Shown here one piece after another: positions 1 through 7,673 of a stretch of 64,000 nt of DNA. A model generated the notes under the pieces. That model worked only from the letters and a program-made list of their open reading frames with translations, was not told where the DNA came from and did no database searches. The position numbers and the translations under genes were made by a program. Each line of letters begins with the position of its first letter. The first letter of the stretch is position 1. The DNA is from CAUZJO01 sp963580245 (lineage in GTDB: Bacteria > Sumerlaeota > Sumerlaeia > MVZB01): NCBI GenBank assembly GCA_963580245.1, contig CAUZJO010000005.1, positions 1-64,000 of the forward strand. The letters run 5' to 3'.

Positions 1-118
1 GCAAGTGTAAAATCCTTCTAACATGGCGCTGCACTCGGACTGCCCAAATCGGCGCGGCTTCCGCTACGCTACAGCCACACCGCTTTTGGCAGCCGGTGAG
101 CTTGGTATTCTGCTTCGG

Positions 119-505
119 TCATAGACCTGGAGCTGTGTTCCGTGGAGAGTGCTGAATGCGCTCAACCTCTGCCCTGGTGATTGGGTCCTCGGAATGGTCG
201 TAGAGCTTCGTGGTGCGGGGGTCGGCATGGCTGGCCATGCGTTGCGCTCGTTCAAGAGTGCCGCCGGCTTGGAGGTAAAGGGGGATACCGGCTTCTCGAA
301 AGCCGTGGTTGCGCAACCGATCAGGCAGACCAGCCGCGCGAGCGCGGCGTTTGACCATATCCCAGGCTCCGCGTCGATCGAGTGCGCGATCAGTCAGTGG
401 CCGGCCTTTGCCGGGCGATGAACGAAACAGCGGCCCTTTGCGATCGCCGGCGATGCCGGCGGCTTCAATATAGGGGTCGAGGGTTTGCTCAAGCTGGTGA
501 TGCAC
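119..505 (-). pseudogene. Truncated tyrosine recombinase (phage integrase family), C-terminal remnant
   Basis: The 128 residues match the C-terminal catalytic half of a tyrosine site-specific recombinase. Visible are an HxxR box (NHGFREAGI), a second His in ASHADPRTTKLYD, and the nucleophilic Tyr of KLYD, followed by a DPITRAEVERI-type tail typical of one integrase subfamily. The N-terminal core-binding domain and the first catalytic Arg are absent. Homology-like sequence (DETKPVHHQLEQ) continues a few codons upstream of the ATG, in frame with the stop codon of the phnE-like gene at 530, so the two are joined at a rearrangement junction. In this family the box reads more usually HTFRATGIT; here it is HGFREAGIP, another sign of decay. 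It is probably non-functional. Confidence 0.75.
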
Positions 506-529
506 GGGCTTGGTCTCATCGACGCCACG

Positions 530-1309
530 CTACCGTACCCAACGCCGCACCCAGAAGGTCAACTGGTCGAGCAGCGTGACCACCGCGACGATGATGATGA
601 GCAGGACAGCGACCTTTTCGTATTGGAAGCTGCCGATGTAGATTCGAATGTAATAGCCGATCCCGCCGGCCCCGACCAGGCCCAGGTAGGAGGCGTCGCG
701 GAAGTTCATTTCGAACCGGTAGACCGAGAACGAGACCACCTGCGGCACGCACTGCGGAAACAGGCCGAAGCGTAGCGTTTGCAGCCAGTTCGCGCCCGTG
801 CCGCGGATGGCGTTGACGATCCCCTCGTCGGCCGTTTCGAACTCCTCGGCGTAGAACTTGCCGAGCATGCCGATCGAGTGAAACGCAATCGCCAGAGCGC
901 CGGCGAACGGACCCAACCCGACCGCGAAGACGAAGATCAACGCCACGACGATCAGCGGCACCGAGCGCGCCATGCCAAGCACCCATTTCGTGCCGTGCGA
1001 AATCCAGGCGGGCGTGACGTTGGACGCGGCGAGAAACCCGATCGGCAAGGCGAGCACGATAGAGACAAACGTCCCGGCCAGCGCGATCAGCAGCGTCTCG
1101 ATCGTCGCGTTGATCACCAGCGCCGTCACCCCCCAATCGGGAGCGACCAACCTCGAGAAAAACTCGGCGAAGCGCGGTCCCGATTGGATCAGCGTTTTCA
1201 GGTTGAATTCCGACCACGCCATCGACCACCACACGACCGCCGCGATCACCACCCCCGCGGCCAGCCGGACGAGGACCCGTTTTCTCCAGCGACTTCTCAG
1301 GTCCGACAT
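530..1309 (-). CDS. phnE: Phosphonate/phosphite-type ABC transporter permease PhnE
   Basis: This is a 259-aa integral membrane permease with several hydrophobic helices and a BPD_transp_1 type fold. The sequence from ATIETLLIALAG through ASYLGLVGAGGIGYY is characteristic of PhnE-family permeases, including the cytoplasmic coupling (EAA-like) loop at about residues 170-190 (GTGANWLQTLRFGLFPQ). It starts 6 nt after the phnC stop, so it is the last gene of a phnD-phnC-phnE set on the minus strand. The length is close to the family norm (about 260-270). The substrate (phosphonate, phosphite or another oxyanion) cannot be fixed from sequence, as no C-P lyase or phosphonatase gene lies nearby. An integrase remnant follows directly downstream. 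Confidence 0.9.
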   Translation of the reverse strand: MSDLRSRWRKRVLVRLAAGVVIAAVVWWSMAWSEFNLKTLIQSGPRFAEFFSRLVAPDWGVTALVINATIETLLIALAGTFVSIVLALPIGFLAASNVTPAWISHGTKWVLGMARSVPLIVVALIFVFAVGLGPFAGALAIAFHSIGMLGKFYAEEFETADEGIVNAIRGTGANWLQTLRFGLFPQCVPQVVSFSVYRFEMNFRDASYLGLVGAGGIGYYIRIYIGSFQYEKVAVLLIIIVAVVTLLDQLTFWVRRWVR

Positions 1310-1315
1310 GGTTCC

Positions 1316-2140
1316 TTAGGCCCTCCCGACCACCGGCTTGGCCGGCTCTTCGATCGCAACCACCTTGGCCTGATCGACGTCGCCGGTGTAGAGGAACTGC
1401 GCGGCGCTCTCCGTGAAGGCCTCGGGCGGGCCGTCATACACCACCCGCCCGCGCGAAAGCCCGATGATGCGGCTGGCGAACCGCCGCGCCAGAGAGGGCT
1501 GATGCAGGTTGACGAGCAGCGTCACCCGCCGCCGCGCGACGCAACCGACCAGCAACTCGAGCGCGTCCTCGGCCAGTTCGGGATCCAGGTTCGAGACCGG
1601 TTCATCGGCCACGATGATGTCGGCGTCCTGCATCAAGGTGCGGGCGATGGCGGCGCGCTGGCGCTGGCCCCCGCTCAGCGTTTCCACCCGACGGTTCTCG
1701 AGGCCGCTCAGTTCCACTTCGGCCAGGATCGCTTCGGCCTTCTCCAGTTCGGGCGCGGGATACCATCCCAGCAGGCTTCGCAGAGTCGGCACGCGCCCGA
1801 GCGATCCGGTCAAGAGGTTATCCACCACGCTCATGCGGGGAACCAGGTAGAACTCCTGGTCGATCATCGCGATGCGGCGTTCGCTGGACCGGCGCGAACG
1901 GGTCCGCGCCGACGCCGGGTCGCCGCTCAGGACGCTGACGCTGCCGGTCGACGGCCGCAGGCGCCCCTTGATGACTTTCGAAAGCGTGGTCTTGCCCGAG
2001 CCGCTGCGGCCGAGGATAAAGACGCGCTCGCCGGCCTCGATCGTCAACTTCACGTCATCAAGCGCCAACGTGCGCCCGAGCACGACGTGGACACCCCTGA
2101 CCTGGATCACCGCCGGTGTGACGCTACTTAATGAATCCAT
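1316..2140 (-). CDS. phnC: Phosphonate-type ABC transporter ATP-binding protein PhnC
   Basis: This 274-aa ABC ATPase has Walker A GRSGSGKT at residues 44-51, the signature LSGGQRQR, Walker B IIVADEP and the H-loop His in LLVNLHQP. The segment EFYLVPRMSVVDNLLTGSLG is the Q-loop to helical region typical of PhnC rather than other importers. The start overlaps the end of phnD by 17 bp, which suggests translational coupling. It would energise uptake through the adjacent PhnE permease with the PhnD binding protein as receptor. A C-terminal extension of about 25 residues (DVDQAKVVAIEEPAKPV) is seen beyond the usual domain. Confidence 0.92.
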   Translation of the reverse strand: MDSLSSVTPAVIQVRGVHVVLGRTLALDDVKLTIEAGERVFILGRSGSGKTTLSKVIKGRLRPSTGSVSVLSGDPASARTRSRRSSERRIAMIDQEFYLVPRMSVVDNLLTGSLGRVPTLRSLLGWYPAPELEKAEAILAEVELSGLENRRVETLSGGQRQRAAIARTLMQDADIIVADEPVSNLDPELAEDALELLVGCVARRRVTLLVNLHQPSLARRFASRIIGLSRGRVVYDGPPEAFTESAAQFLYTGDVDQAKVVAIEEPAKPVVGRA

Positions 2141-3002
2141 TGTCCCTGGCCAACATTTCGACCGGTTCGTAGACCTCGTGCGTCACCTTGACGTATCCAT
2201 CCACGTTATACAAGCCCTTCAGCAACCCGTGATTCGGCCCTTCGGGGTCGTTCAGCTTGAGCAGGGCCGACCGCAGCTTCTCCACGGTCCCCTCATGCAG
2301 CTCCTCGCGCACGACCACGCAGTGCGAGGGGATCTTCCTGGATTCCGCGATGCTGATCACTTCGTCGCGTTCGTCGAAGCGCAATAGGTTAAACGAATAC
2401 TCACCGATCCCCGCCGCGTCGACGAATCCGTTGTAGACGGCCCGGATGGCCTGCTCGTCGCCGCCCGCAAAGTAAATTCGCCTGAAGAAATCCTCGGGCT
2501 CACCGGTGATGAGTCCCTCGTCTTTAAAAATCTGGAGCGGATACATGAATCCCGAGGACGATATCGGATCGACAAACGCGATGGTTTTCCCTTTCAGGTC
2601 CTCGACGCCCTCGATCCCGCTGTCCTTGCGCACGAAGATGCGCGAGCCGTATGTCGCCTTGCCGTTATAGACCTCGCCCAGGATCGGATAGGCGCCGGTT
2701 TGGCGGCGGGCCATGATATATTGCAGCGGACCCATGAAACCCACGTCGGCGGTCTTGTTGCGCAGCGCCTCGACGACGCCTGAATAATCGGTCGCCACGA
2801 AATGCTTGACCGGCAGACCGGTTTGTTCCTTGAAGTAAGCGACCACGGGCCGCACGTCCTCGACGAGCTGGTCCGGGTTCTCGTACGCGATGAACACCAC
2901 CTTCAGCTCTTCGGGCGGGTCCGCTTCACCGGCCGCGCCGACCAGCGTGGCCGTCAATAGCGCCAAGGTTCCCAATGTTGCGATCAATCTCATGCGTTTC
3001 AT
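2124..3002 (-). CDS. phnD: Phosphate/phosphite/phosphonate ABC transporter substrate-binding protein (PhnD family)
   Basis: This 292-aa exported binding protein has a signal peptide (KRMRLIATLGTLALLTATLVGAAG) followed by a two-lobed PhnD fold. Family hallmarks are VGFMGPLQYI, the hinge/ligand loop DPISSSGFMYP and NGFVDAAGIGEYSF. The ATG at 3002 follows the stop of the di-haem protein gene (3034) by about 31 nt, so the four genes are probably one operon. No lipobox was found, so the protein is expected to be free in the periplasm. Ligand specificity is undetermined; paralogues of this family bind phosphonates, phosphite or other small anions. Association with a cytochrome peroxidase gene is unusual. 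Confidence 0.88.
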   Translation of the reverse strand: MKRMRLIATLGTLALLTATLVGAAGEADPPEELKVVFIAYENPDQLVEDVRPVVAYFKEQTGLPVKHFVATDYSGVVEALRNKTADVGFMGPLQYIMARRQTGAYPILGEVYNGKATYGSRIFVRKDSGIEGVEDLKGKTIAFVDPISSSGFMYPLQIFKDEGLITGEPEDFFRRIYFAGGDEQAIRAVYNGFVDAAGIGEYSFNLLRFDERDEVISIAESRKIPSHCVVVREELHEGTVEKLRSALLKLNDPEGPNHGLLKGLYNVDGYVKVTHEVYEPVEMLARDNGFIK

Positions 3003-3033
3003 GGTTCCGTCCCTTTTTCGCGATCTTGCTTCT

Positions 3034-4932
3034 TTAGATCAGTTTGTCGGCGTGTTGCGCGTAAAGCTCCCGGTACTCGGCCACTTTCACGTCCACCGTT
3101 TCGCGATCGCCCTGCTCGCTGGCGGCGTAGGCTTCATCCATGAGCCGAGCCAAGCGGTTGAGGATCGGCATGTATTCATGGTCCTGCAGGTCCCATTTAT
3201 GCGCCTGGATTTCGGCCGCCACGGTCTGGAAGGTGATGCTCGCGAGCCGCGGCTTGTTGATCCGGCTCAGATACTCATAACCCGACAGGAAGAAGCTGAA
3301 TTCCTCCATCTCGGCTTCCAACGTATGGAGCGTCTCTTCATAGGCCTCTTCCCCGTCGCCGACCGTCTCCAAGTAAGTCGTCAGGTCGCTCAGTTGGCAC
3401 TCGTCGAGCCCGAGGTCGAATTGAGCGTTGAACCATTCGTTGACGGTGCGCAACGTCGGTTGGCTGCCGTCGTGGAAGTACGGGGGCGTATGCTTGATCC
3501 CGAGCAGCGTGGGCGTGTCGAGGTGTCGATCGCGCGAGGCGCCCGTCCCCTTGACCGATCCGATGTCGTGGCGCTTGTGATCGAGGAAATTCGCCGATGG
3601 GACGTGACAGTCGGCGCAACTGCGTCCGCCCATGCCGGCGAACTTCTTGCGAAAGAGCTTCTCACCCCGCCTGGCGGATTCGTCGGCCAGGTCGTTGAGC
3701 TTGCCGTCTTGCTCGAGTGCTGGGTTCTCCAGGAAATCGAACTCGATCATATAGGCGATCATGCCGTCGAGCAGGAGCGGATCGGGTTCGGGTCCGCCGA
3801 ACTCGTGCATCACCACGTTGCGCACGAACTCGCGCAACGAGCCGAAGCGGCCGTTGCGGCCATAGGGGGCCGTGAACCGGATCCCGCGCAGGTCGGGGAT
3901 GTCGATCGGATCGAAGTGGCCGTTGTTGGCGTGCGGGGCGAAAAAGGCGTTCGACACGTCGATTCCGCCCGCATGGGAGGAAAGTCCGGGGATGAAGAAC
4001 TGGGGGTTGGTGATGCTCTTGTTGTGGCAGGTGTTGCAACTGATTCCCAGCGAACGCGCCGGCTCGCCGAAGATGAAGGGGCTGTCGAACGCCATGTCGC
4101 CGATGGCGATCAGGTTGGTCTCGCCCTCGTCCACGCCGCGCTCGGCCATGTTGAGAATCTGGCGCGGGCGCGGCAACTGCTTGTTGACGTTCCCACCGGG
4201 GGGCAGCCTGGGTGGGACCTGGGCGTGGGGGCTGAAGGTTGCGCTGCGGGCGGGCAGCGGAGCGAGACGACCGTGGGCGGGGGCGCGATAGTCGTCGCCG
4301 AAGTTCGCCTCGACGTAGGCGGTGATTTTGTCCGCCTCGGCCTTGAACAAATCCCCGTTCGGCACCATGCCGCCCTGACCGAGGACGGCCCGGCGGCCCA
4401 GCGCGCCGCTCAGTTCCAGCCAGGCCCGCCCCAGCCGGACGAATCCCTCGCGATCGGTCGCCTTGACCTCGTGCTCGAAGCCGGCCCACAGTTGGCGCGC
4501 CTCGGCCAGGGCCTCGGACGCCGCGTCATAGTCCTCCAGATCGCCTTCGGCCCGCTCCAGGAGGCCGATTAGCGTCTCGGCGATCGCCGTCGTGCACAGT
4601 TCCATGATCTTTCTCGCGGCCGCTCTGCGCCGCGCGGGCTCCGGAGCACCGTCCCGGCCGCCCGTGAGGCCATGGATGAGGGCGTCCGCCGCCTCCAGGT
4701 AATCGATCGCCTCGTTGGGGTCGACCTGTTCCATTTCGGCCATGATGACCCGCACGTCGGCGGCCACTTCCTCCCACGGGATAGGGTTCAGATTGACCAT
4801 GAAGGTCATGCGGCGATAGCTCGCGGCCACCGGATGGAGGTCCTCGGGGGGAACAATATGCGCCCACCCGGCGCTCCCCCACGCGCCAAAGCAGACCGTC
4901 ACGGCGAGGCCAGCCCTGAAAATCGAACCCAT
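3034..4932 (-). CDS. Di-haem cytochrome c peroxidase/MauG-like protein
   Basis: The exported protein is about 632 aa counted from the preferred ATG at 4932, which begins a good signal peptide (MGSIFRAGLAVTVCFGAWG...AGWA); an upstream ATG at 4983 adds 17 unlikely residues. Two haem c-binding motifs, CNTCH (about residue 299) and CADCH (about 439), lie in a cytochrome c peroxidase-type arrangement, with PYGRNGRFGSLREFV and TPPYFHDGSQPTLRTVNEW matching CCP/MauG core motifs. An extra helical N-terminal domain of about 230 residues precedes the peroxidase part, and a helical tail of about 100 residues follows it; neither was recognised. It likely acts in the periplasm as a peroxidase or as an oxidase of an unknown partner. 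It sits 31 nt upstream of phnD on the same strand. Confidence 0.85.
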   Translation of the reverse strand: MGSIFRAGLAVTVCFGAWGSAGWAHIVPPEDLHPVAASYRRMTFMVNLNPIPWEEVAADVRVIMAEMEQVDPNEAIDYLEAADALIHGLTGGRDGAPEPARRRAAARKIMELCTTAIAETLIGLLERAEGDLEDYDAASEALAEARQLWAGFEHEVKATDREGFVRLGRAWLELSGALGRRAVLGQGGMVPNGDLFKAEADKITAYVEANFGDDYRAPAHGRLAPLPARSATFSPHAQVPPRLPPGGNVNKQLPRPRQILNMAERGVDEGETNLIAIGDMAFDSPFIFGEPARSLGISCNTCHNKSITNPQFFIPGLSSHAGGIDVSNAFFAPHANNGHFDPIDIPDLRGIRFTAPYGRNGRFGSLREFVRNVVMHEFGGPEPDPLLLDGMIAYMIEFDFLENPALEQDGKLNDLADESARRGEKLFRKKFAGMGGRSCADCHVPSANFLDHKRHDIGSVKGTGASRDRHLDTPTLLGIKHTPPYFHDGSQPTLRTVNEWFNAQFDLGLDECQLSDLTTYLETVGDGEEAYEETLHTLEAEMEEFSFFLSGYEYLSRINKPRLASITFQTVAAEIQAHKWDLQDHEYMPILNRLARLMDEAYAASEQGDRETVDVKVAEYRELYAQHADKLI

Positions 4933-5015
4933 TCGACCCTTCGATCTAGCGTTGGAATCCAAATTCGTTACCCTGCACCTCAAGAAATATTAGCTACCTA
5001 AATATATAGTCTAGG

Positions 5016-5132
5016 CTCAATACTGTTCACTTAGCTATATATGCTGCTTTTGCCGAGGGTGGCATGAGTGCCAGCGTGGCGGCTTGAGTCGCTTCCGACA
5101 GAACAGACCTGCCTTAAGTGAGCAGTATTGAG
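5016..5132. repeat. Inverted repeat pair, possible IS/MITE remnant
   Basis: An 18-nt arm at 5016-5033 (ctcaatactgttcactta) is repeated in inverted orientation at 5115-5132 with one mismatch. It encloses about 80 nt that contain smaller dyads (ggtggcatgagtgcca). No transposase is present. The region between the di-haem gene start and the DUF547 gene end (4933-5304) has no convincing gene; its AT-rich left part could also hold the operon promoter. The pattern resembles the terminal repeats of a solo insertion-sequence remnant. Confidence 0.55.
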
Positions 5133-5304
5133 TCTAGGCTACACTTATCGGCAGATGCTAATATTAAGGACAGCGAAAAGCAAGATAAAATGCACCGCAT
5201 CCAAAAAAATCGCCAGCCCGGTGCTGGCCGAAGGCCGACCGCACGGGGGTGATGACGGCCACGTTACCCGAAACAGGACCTGGGCCAAGCTCCGAATGCG
5301 TCCC

Positions 5305-6201
5305 CTACTGTTCGTTCAGAGACCAATCGTAATCGAGGTAACTGATCCTGTAGTCCCCGGGGACGCGGTCCGTGGTCTCGACGTGGTGATTGACGAAGTC
5401 GAAGACCGCCTGCTTACCCGAGACGCCGCTCTTGCCCTCGACCTCTTCTTGATAGCGGACGAAATCCTCCTCAAACCAATCAAAGATCGGCGAGAGGTAG
5501 GCCCGCTCCCTGCGCCGATCGAGGCGGTATTTGTCGCCATCCGAAAAGAACTGGACGGTCTGCTCGCCGAGTTGATCGAGGAGCCGCTCGCCGACGTAAG
5601 GCTCGGCGCGCAAGGTGGGGCAGCTGATTGAAGCGCACACCAGCCCCATGTGAACGAGCGGCTGATTAAACTCCTTGCGCAGGATTTCATGTTCGATCCC
5701 TCCGAGCGTGACTTGGCGTCCTGCGACCACGTGCGTCAGCTCGTCCCACACGCCGTCGATTTGCCGGATGCTGTTCTTGGGATAGATCAGCGATTTGGCG
5801 AAGCTCGACTTGATGGGATAATGGTCGATGATGACCTGGAGCGTCAGGGCGTTGTAGGCGTTGATCCACAGTGCCATCTTCGCCTCGTCGCTCCAGCTTT
5901 CGACCACGGCCGGGTCCAGCGCGCGCATCAAGCGGATAAACTGGTCAAGGCCCGCCCGATCTCCCTTCAGCGCCCGGTAATCGACCCGGCCGTTCCCGTC
6001 GAGGAATTCAGCGAGGACCTCCGCGTAGAGCGAATACTCAAACTTCCCTGATGATTCGACCCGCGTGTCCGTATCGGATTGCGCCGTCGCGCGGGTCGGG
6101 CCGGCGAGGTCGCACGCGCAGATGCCCAAGGCGAGGATCGCAACGGTCCATGGGACCGATTTAGATATTGTTCGTGCTCTTTTCGTTGATCGAATCGTCA
6201 T
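5305..6201 (-). CDS. DUF547 domain lipoprotein
   Basis: This is a 298-aa protein counted from the ATG at 6201 (MTIRSTKRARTISKSVPW), which gives a positively charged n-region, a hydrophobic core and a possible lipobox ICAC; an ATG at 6240 would add 13 residues. The DUF547 signature is clear: ALWINAYNALTLQVIIDHYP, then VHMGLVCASISCPTLRAEPY and a C-terminal FDFVNHHV region. DUF547 proteins are a widespread exported family of uncertain biochemical function; the conserved Cys/His residues suggest an enzymatic (transglutaminase-like) fold. It is separated from the di-haem gene by about 370 nt containing an inverted repeat, so co-transcription is uncertain. Confidence 0.85.
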   Translation of the reverse strand: MTIRSTKRARTISKSVPWTVAILALGICACDLAGPTRATAQSDTDTRVESSGKFEYSLYAEVLAEFLDGNGRVDYRALKGDRAGLDQFIRLMRALDPAVVESWSDEAKMALWINAYNALTLQVIIDHYPIKSSFAKSLIYPKNSIRQIDGVWDELTHVVAGRQVTLGGIEHEILRKEFNQPLVHMGLVCASISCPTLRAEPYVGERLLDQLGEQTVQFFSDGDKYRLDRRRERAYLSPIFDWFEEDFVRYQEEVEGKSGVSGKQAVFDFVNHHVETTDRVPGDYRISYLDYDWSLNEQ

Positions 6202-6295
6202 AACCCTACTCTCCAAAAAATCGTTTCCTCCCATCCACACTCTTTTAGTATGCCGAGTGGGTCAAATCCTTACGGTCCTTATGACGGTGAACGGA

Positions 6296-7249
6296 TTAGA
6301 CGAGCACGCCATCGCACGAAGAACCACGGCCGGCCGTGCAGCCGAAGCAATGGTCGCCGGTGACGATGCGACGGCGCGCAAGGGTGGATTGGTCGAACCG
6401 CCGGATGTTATCGGGCGCGCCGTGATCGACCGACAATTTCAGCGCCAGGTTAAAGTCGCAATCGTAAAGCCGCCCGTCCCAATCGACGCTGATCTGGTGG
6501 CGACACATCAGCCCGCCGAGCGTCCCCGGATTGAAACTGTACCTCAACAGGTCCATATAATCGCGTTCACGCTTCTCGACGCGCAAATCGGCCCAGAAGC
6601 GTCCGATGGGCATGTTCGTGATCGCGATCAGGCGGGTGAAGCGGATGCCGAAGCGCCGGTCCAGTTCGCGCCGGTAATCGAGTTCCAGGTCCGTCTGGCT
6701 GGGGGGCAGCGCCGGTCCGATCGGGTTATAGACCAGCGTCAGCGGCAGTTCCTCGCGCGCGCCGTAGCCCAGTCGATTGAGCTCGCGTAGGGCCTCGATG
6801 CTGCCCGCATGGACCCCCCGGCCGCGCTGCCGGTCGACGTTGTCCTCGAGGTAACAGGGGAGCGAAGCGACCAGCCAAACCCCGTGGTCGCGCATGAACT
6901 CGGCGAGGTCCTCGAAGCCCGGCTCGAGCAGGATCGTCAGGTTCGTGCGGACCTGAACCTTAAGCCCCGCCTCGCTCAGGGCGCCCACGAAACGGCGGAA
7001 ATGCGGGTTCATCTCAGGCGCGCCGCCGGTGATGTCGACCAACTCGGCCCCGACCCGCCGCGCCACGTCGAGGATCGCCCCCATCGTCTCCCAGCCCATT
7101 TCCTCCTTGCGCTTGGGGCCCGACGCAACGTGGCAATGCCGGCAGGTCAGGTTGCAGCGCAGCCCGATGTTGACTTGGATCGTGTCGATGTCCAGGCACG
7201 TCAGGTCCTCGCCGGTCGCTTCGCGGACTTGTTCGTCAAACGGATTCAC
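6296..7249 (-). CDS. arsS: ArsS-like radical SAM protein (arsenosugar biosynthesis family, DUF3641)
   Basis: This 317-aa radical SAM enzyme carries the cluster motif CNLTCRHC near residue 32. The following HVASGPKRKEEM, DITGGAPEMNPHFRRFV, SLPCYLEDNVDRQRG and C-terminal HCFGCTAGRGSSC match the ArsS/DUF3641 family, whose members are linked to arsenosugar synthesis from dimethylarsenate. Some homologues are selenoproteins in the C-terminal tail; here the tail is Cys-only and ends at a TAA. The usual partner gene arsM is not in this window, so the substrate is not established. It is transcribed away from the carboxyltransferase gene at 7674, across a region with a long palindrome. Confidence 0.85.
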   Translation of the reverse strand: MNPFDEQVREATGEDLTCLDIDTIQVNIGLRCNLTCRHCHVASGPKRKEEMGWETMGAILDVARRVGAELVDITGGAPEMNPHFRRFVGALSEAGLKVQVRTNLTILLEPGFEDLAEFMRDHGVWLVASLPCYLEDNVDRQRGRGVHAGSIEALRELNRLGYGAREELPLTLVYNPIGPALPPSQTDLELDYRRELDRRFGIRFTRLIAITNMPIGRFWADLRVEKRERDYMDLLRYSFNPGTLGGLMCRHQISVDWDGRLYDCDFNLALKLSVDHGAPDNIRRFDQSTLARRRIVTGDHCFGCTAGRGSSCDGVLV

Positions 7250-7402
7250 GGCCTTACCCTCCCCACCGGCCCGGGGTTGGCTTGCTCGATTGGGTGGTGG
7301 TTCCGGGGCGCGGCGAGTGGCGTGCGCAGCCCCTTTTATATTAACGGACCATTCTAACGGCCCCTACGCCCACATCCCAGCAATTCTTCGATTCTCCTCC
7401 AT

Positions 7403-7567
7403 GGGTGTGATTCTAATTCGGGAGTCAACGCCGTTTCTCAACTCTCGTGCTCGTAATCGGTTTTTTTCTTGTGCCGTAATCGATATGGGACACAGTAATG
7501 AGCCCGATTACGAGCACGAGCACGAGAGTTGAGAAACGGCGTTGACTCCCGAATTAGAATCACACCC
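7403..7567. repeat. Long near-perfect palindrome between divergent genes
   Basis: The left arm 7403-7460 (58 nt) and right arm 7504-7567 (64 nt) are reverse complements apart from one 6-nt unit (gagcac) present once more in the right arm. They flank a loop of about 43 nt that begins with a T7 tract. The arms contain the core gattacgagcacgag, a variant of which recurs at 48875-48977. Position between divergently transcribed genes argues against a simple terminator. The size and the tandem hexamer suggest a REP/BIME-like or transposition-derived element. Confidence 0.85.
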
Positions 7568-7673
7568 TTCGCCGTCTGGGCGGCGGTTCTTCGCTTGCCC
7601 GTGGGTGGTTGATCGCGGATGATGGGCGTCTTGGGCGTTCCGGGCCCAAAGATCGATCAAGGGAGTTTGAAAG

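Noticed and set aside
779..2131. Long plus-strand ORF (450 codons) opposite phnC-phnE
   Set aside because: It is antisense to clearly recognisable transporter genes and is low-complexity Arg/Asp/Gln-rich, as expected for high-GC shadow frames.
2890..4572. 560-codon plus-strand ORF opposite the di-haem gene
   Set aside because: It mirrors a gene with two haem motifs and a signal peptide; the translation has no domain-like pattern.
7403..7567. Interpretation of the large palindrome as a shared bidirectional terminator
   Set aside because: The flanking genes are divergent, so no transcript is expected to end there; a repeat-element explanation fits better.
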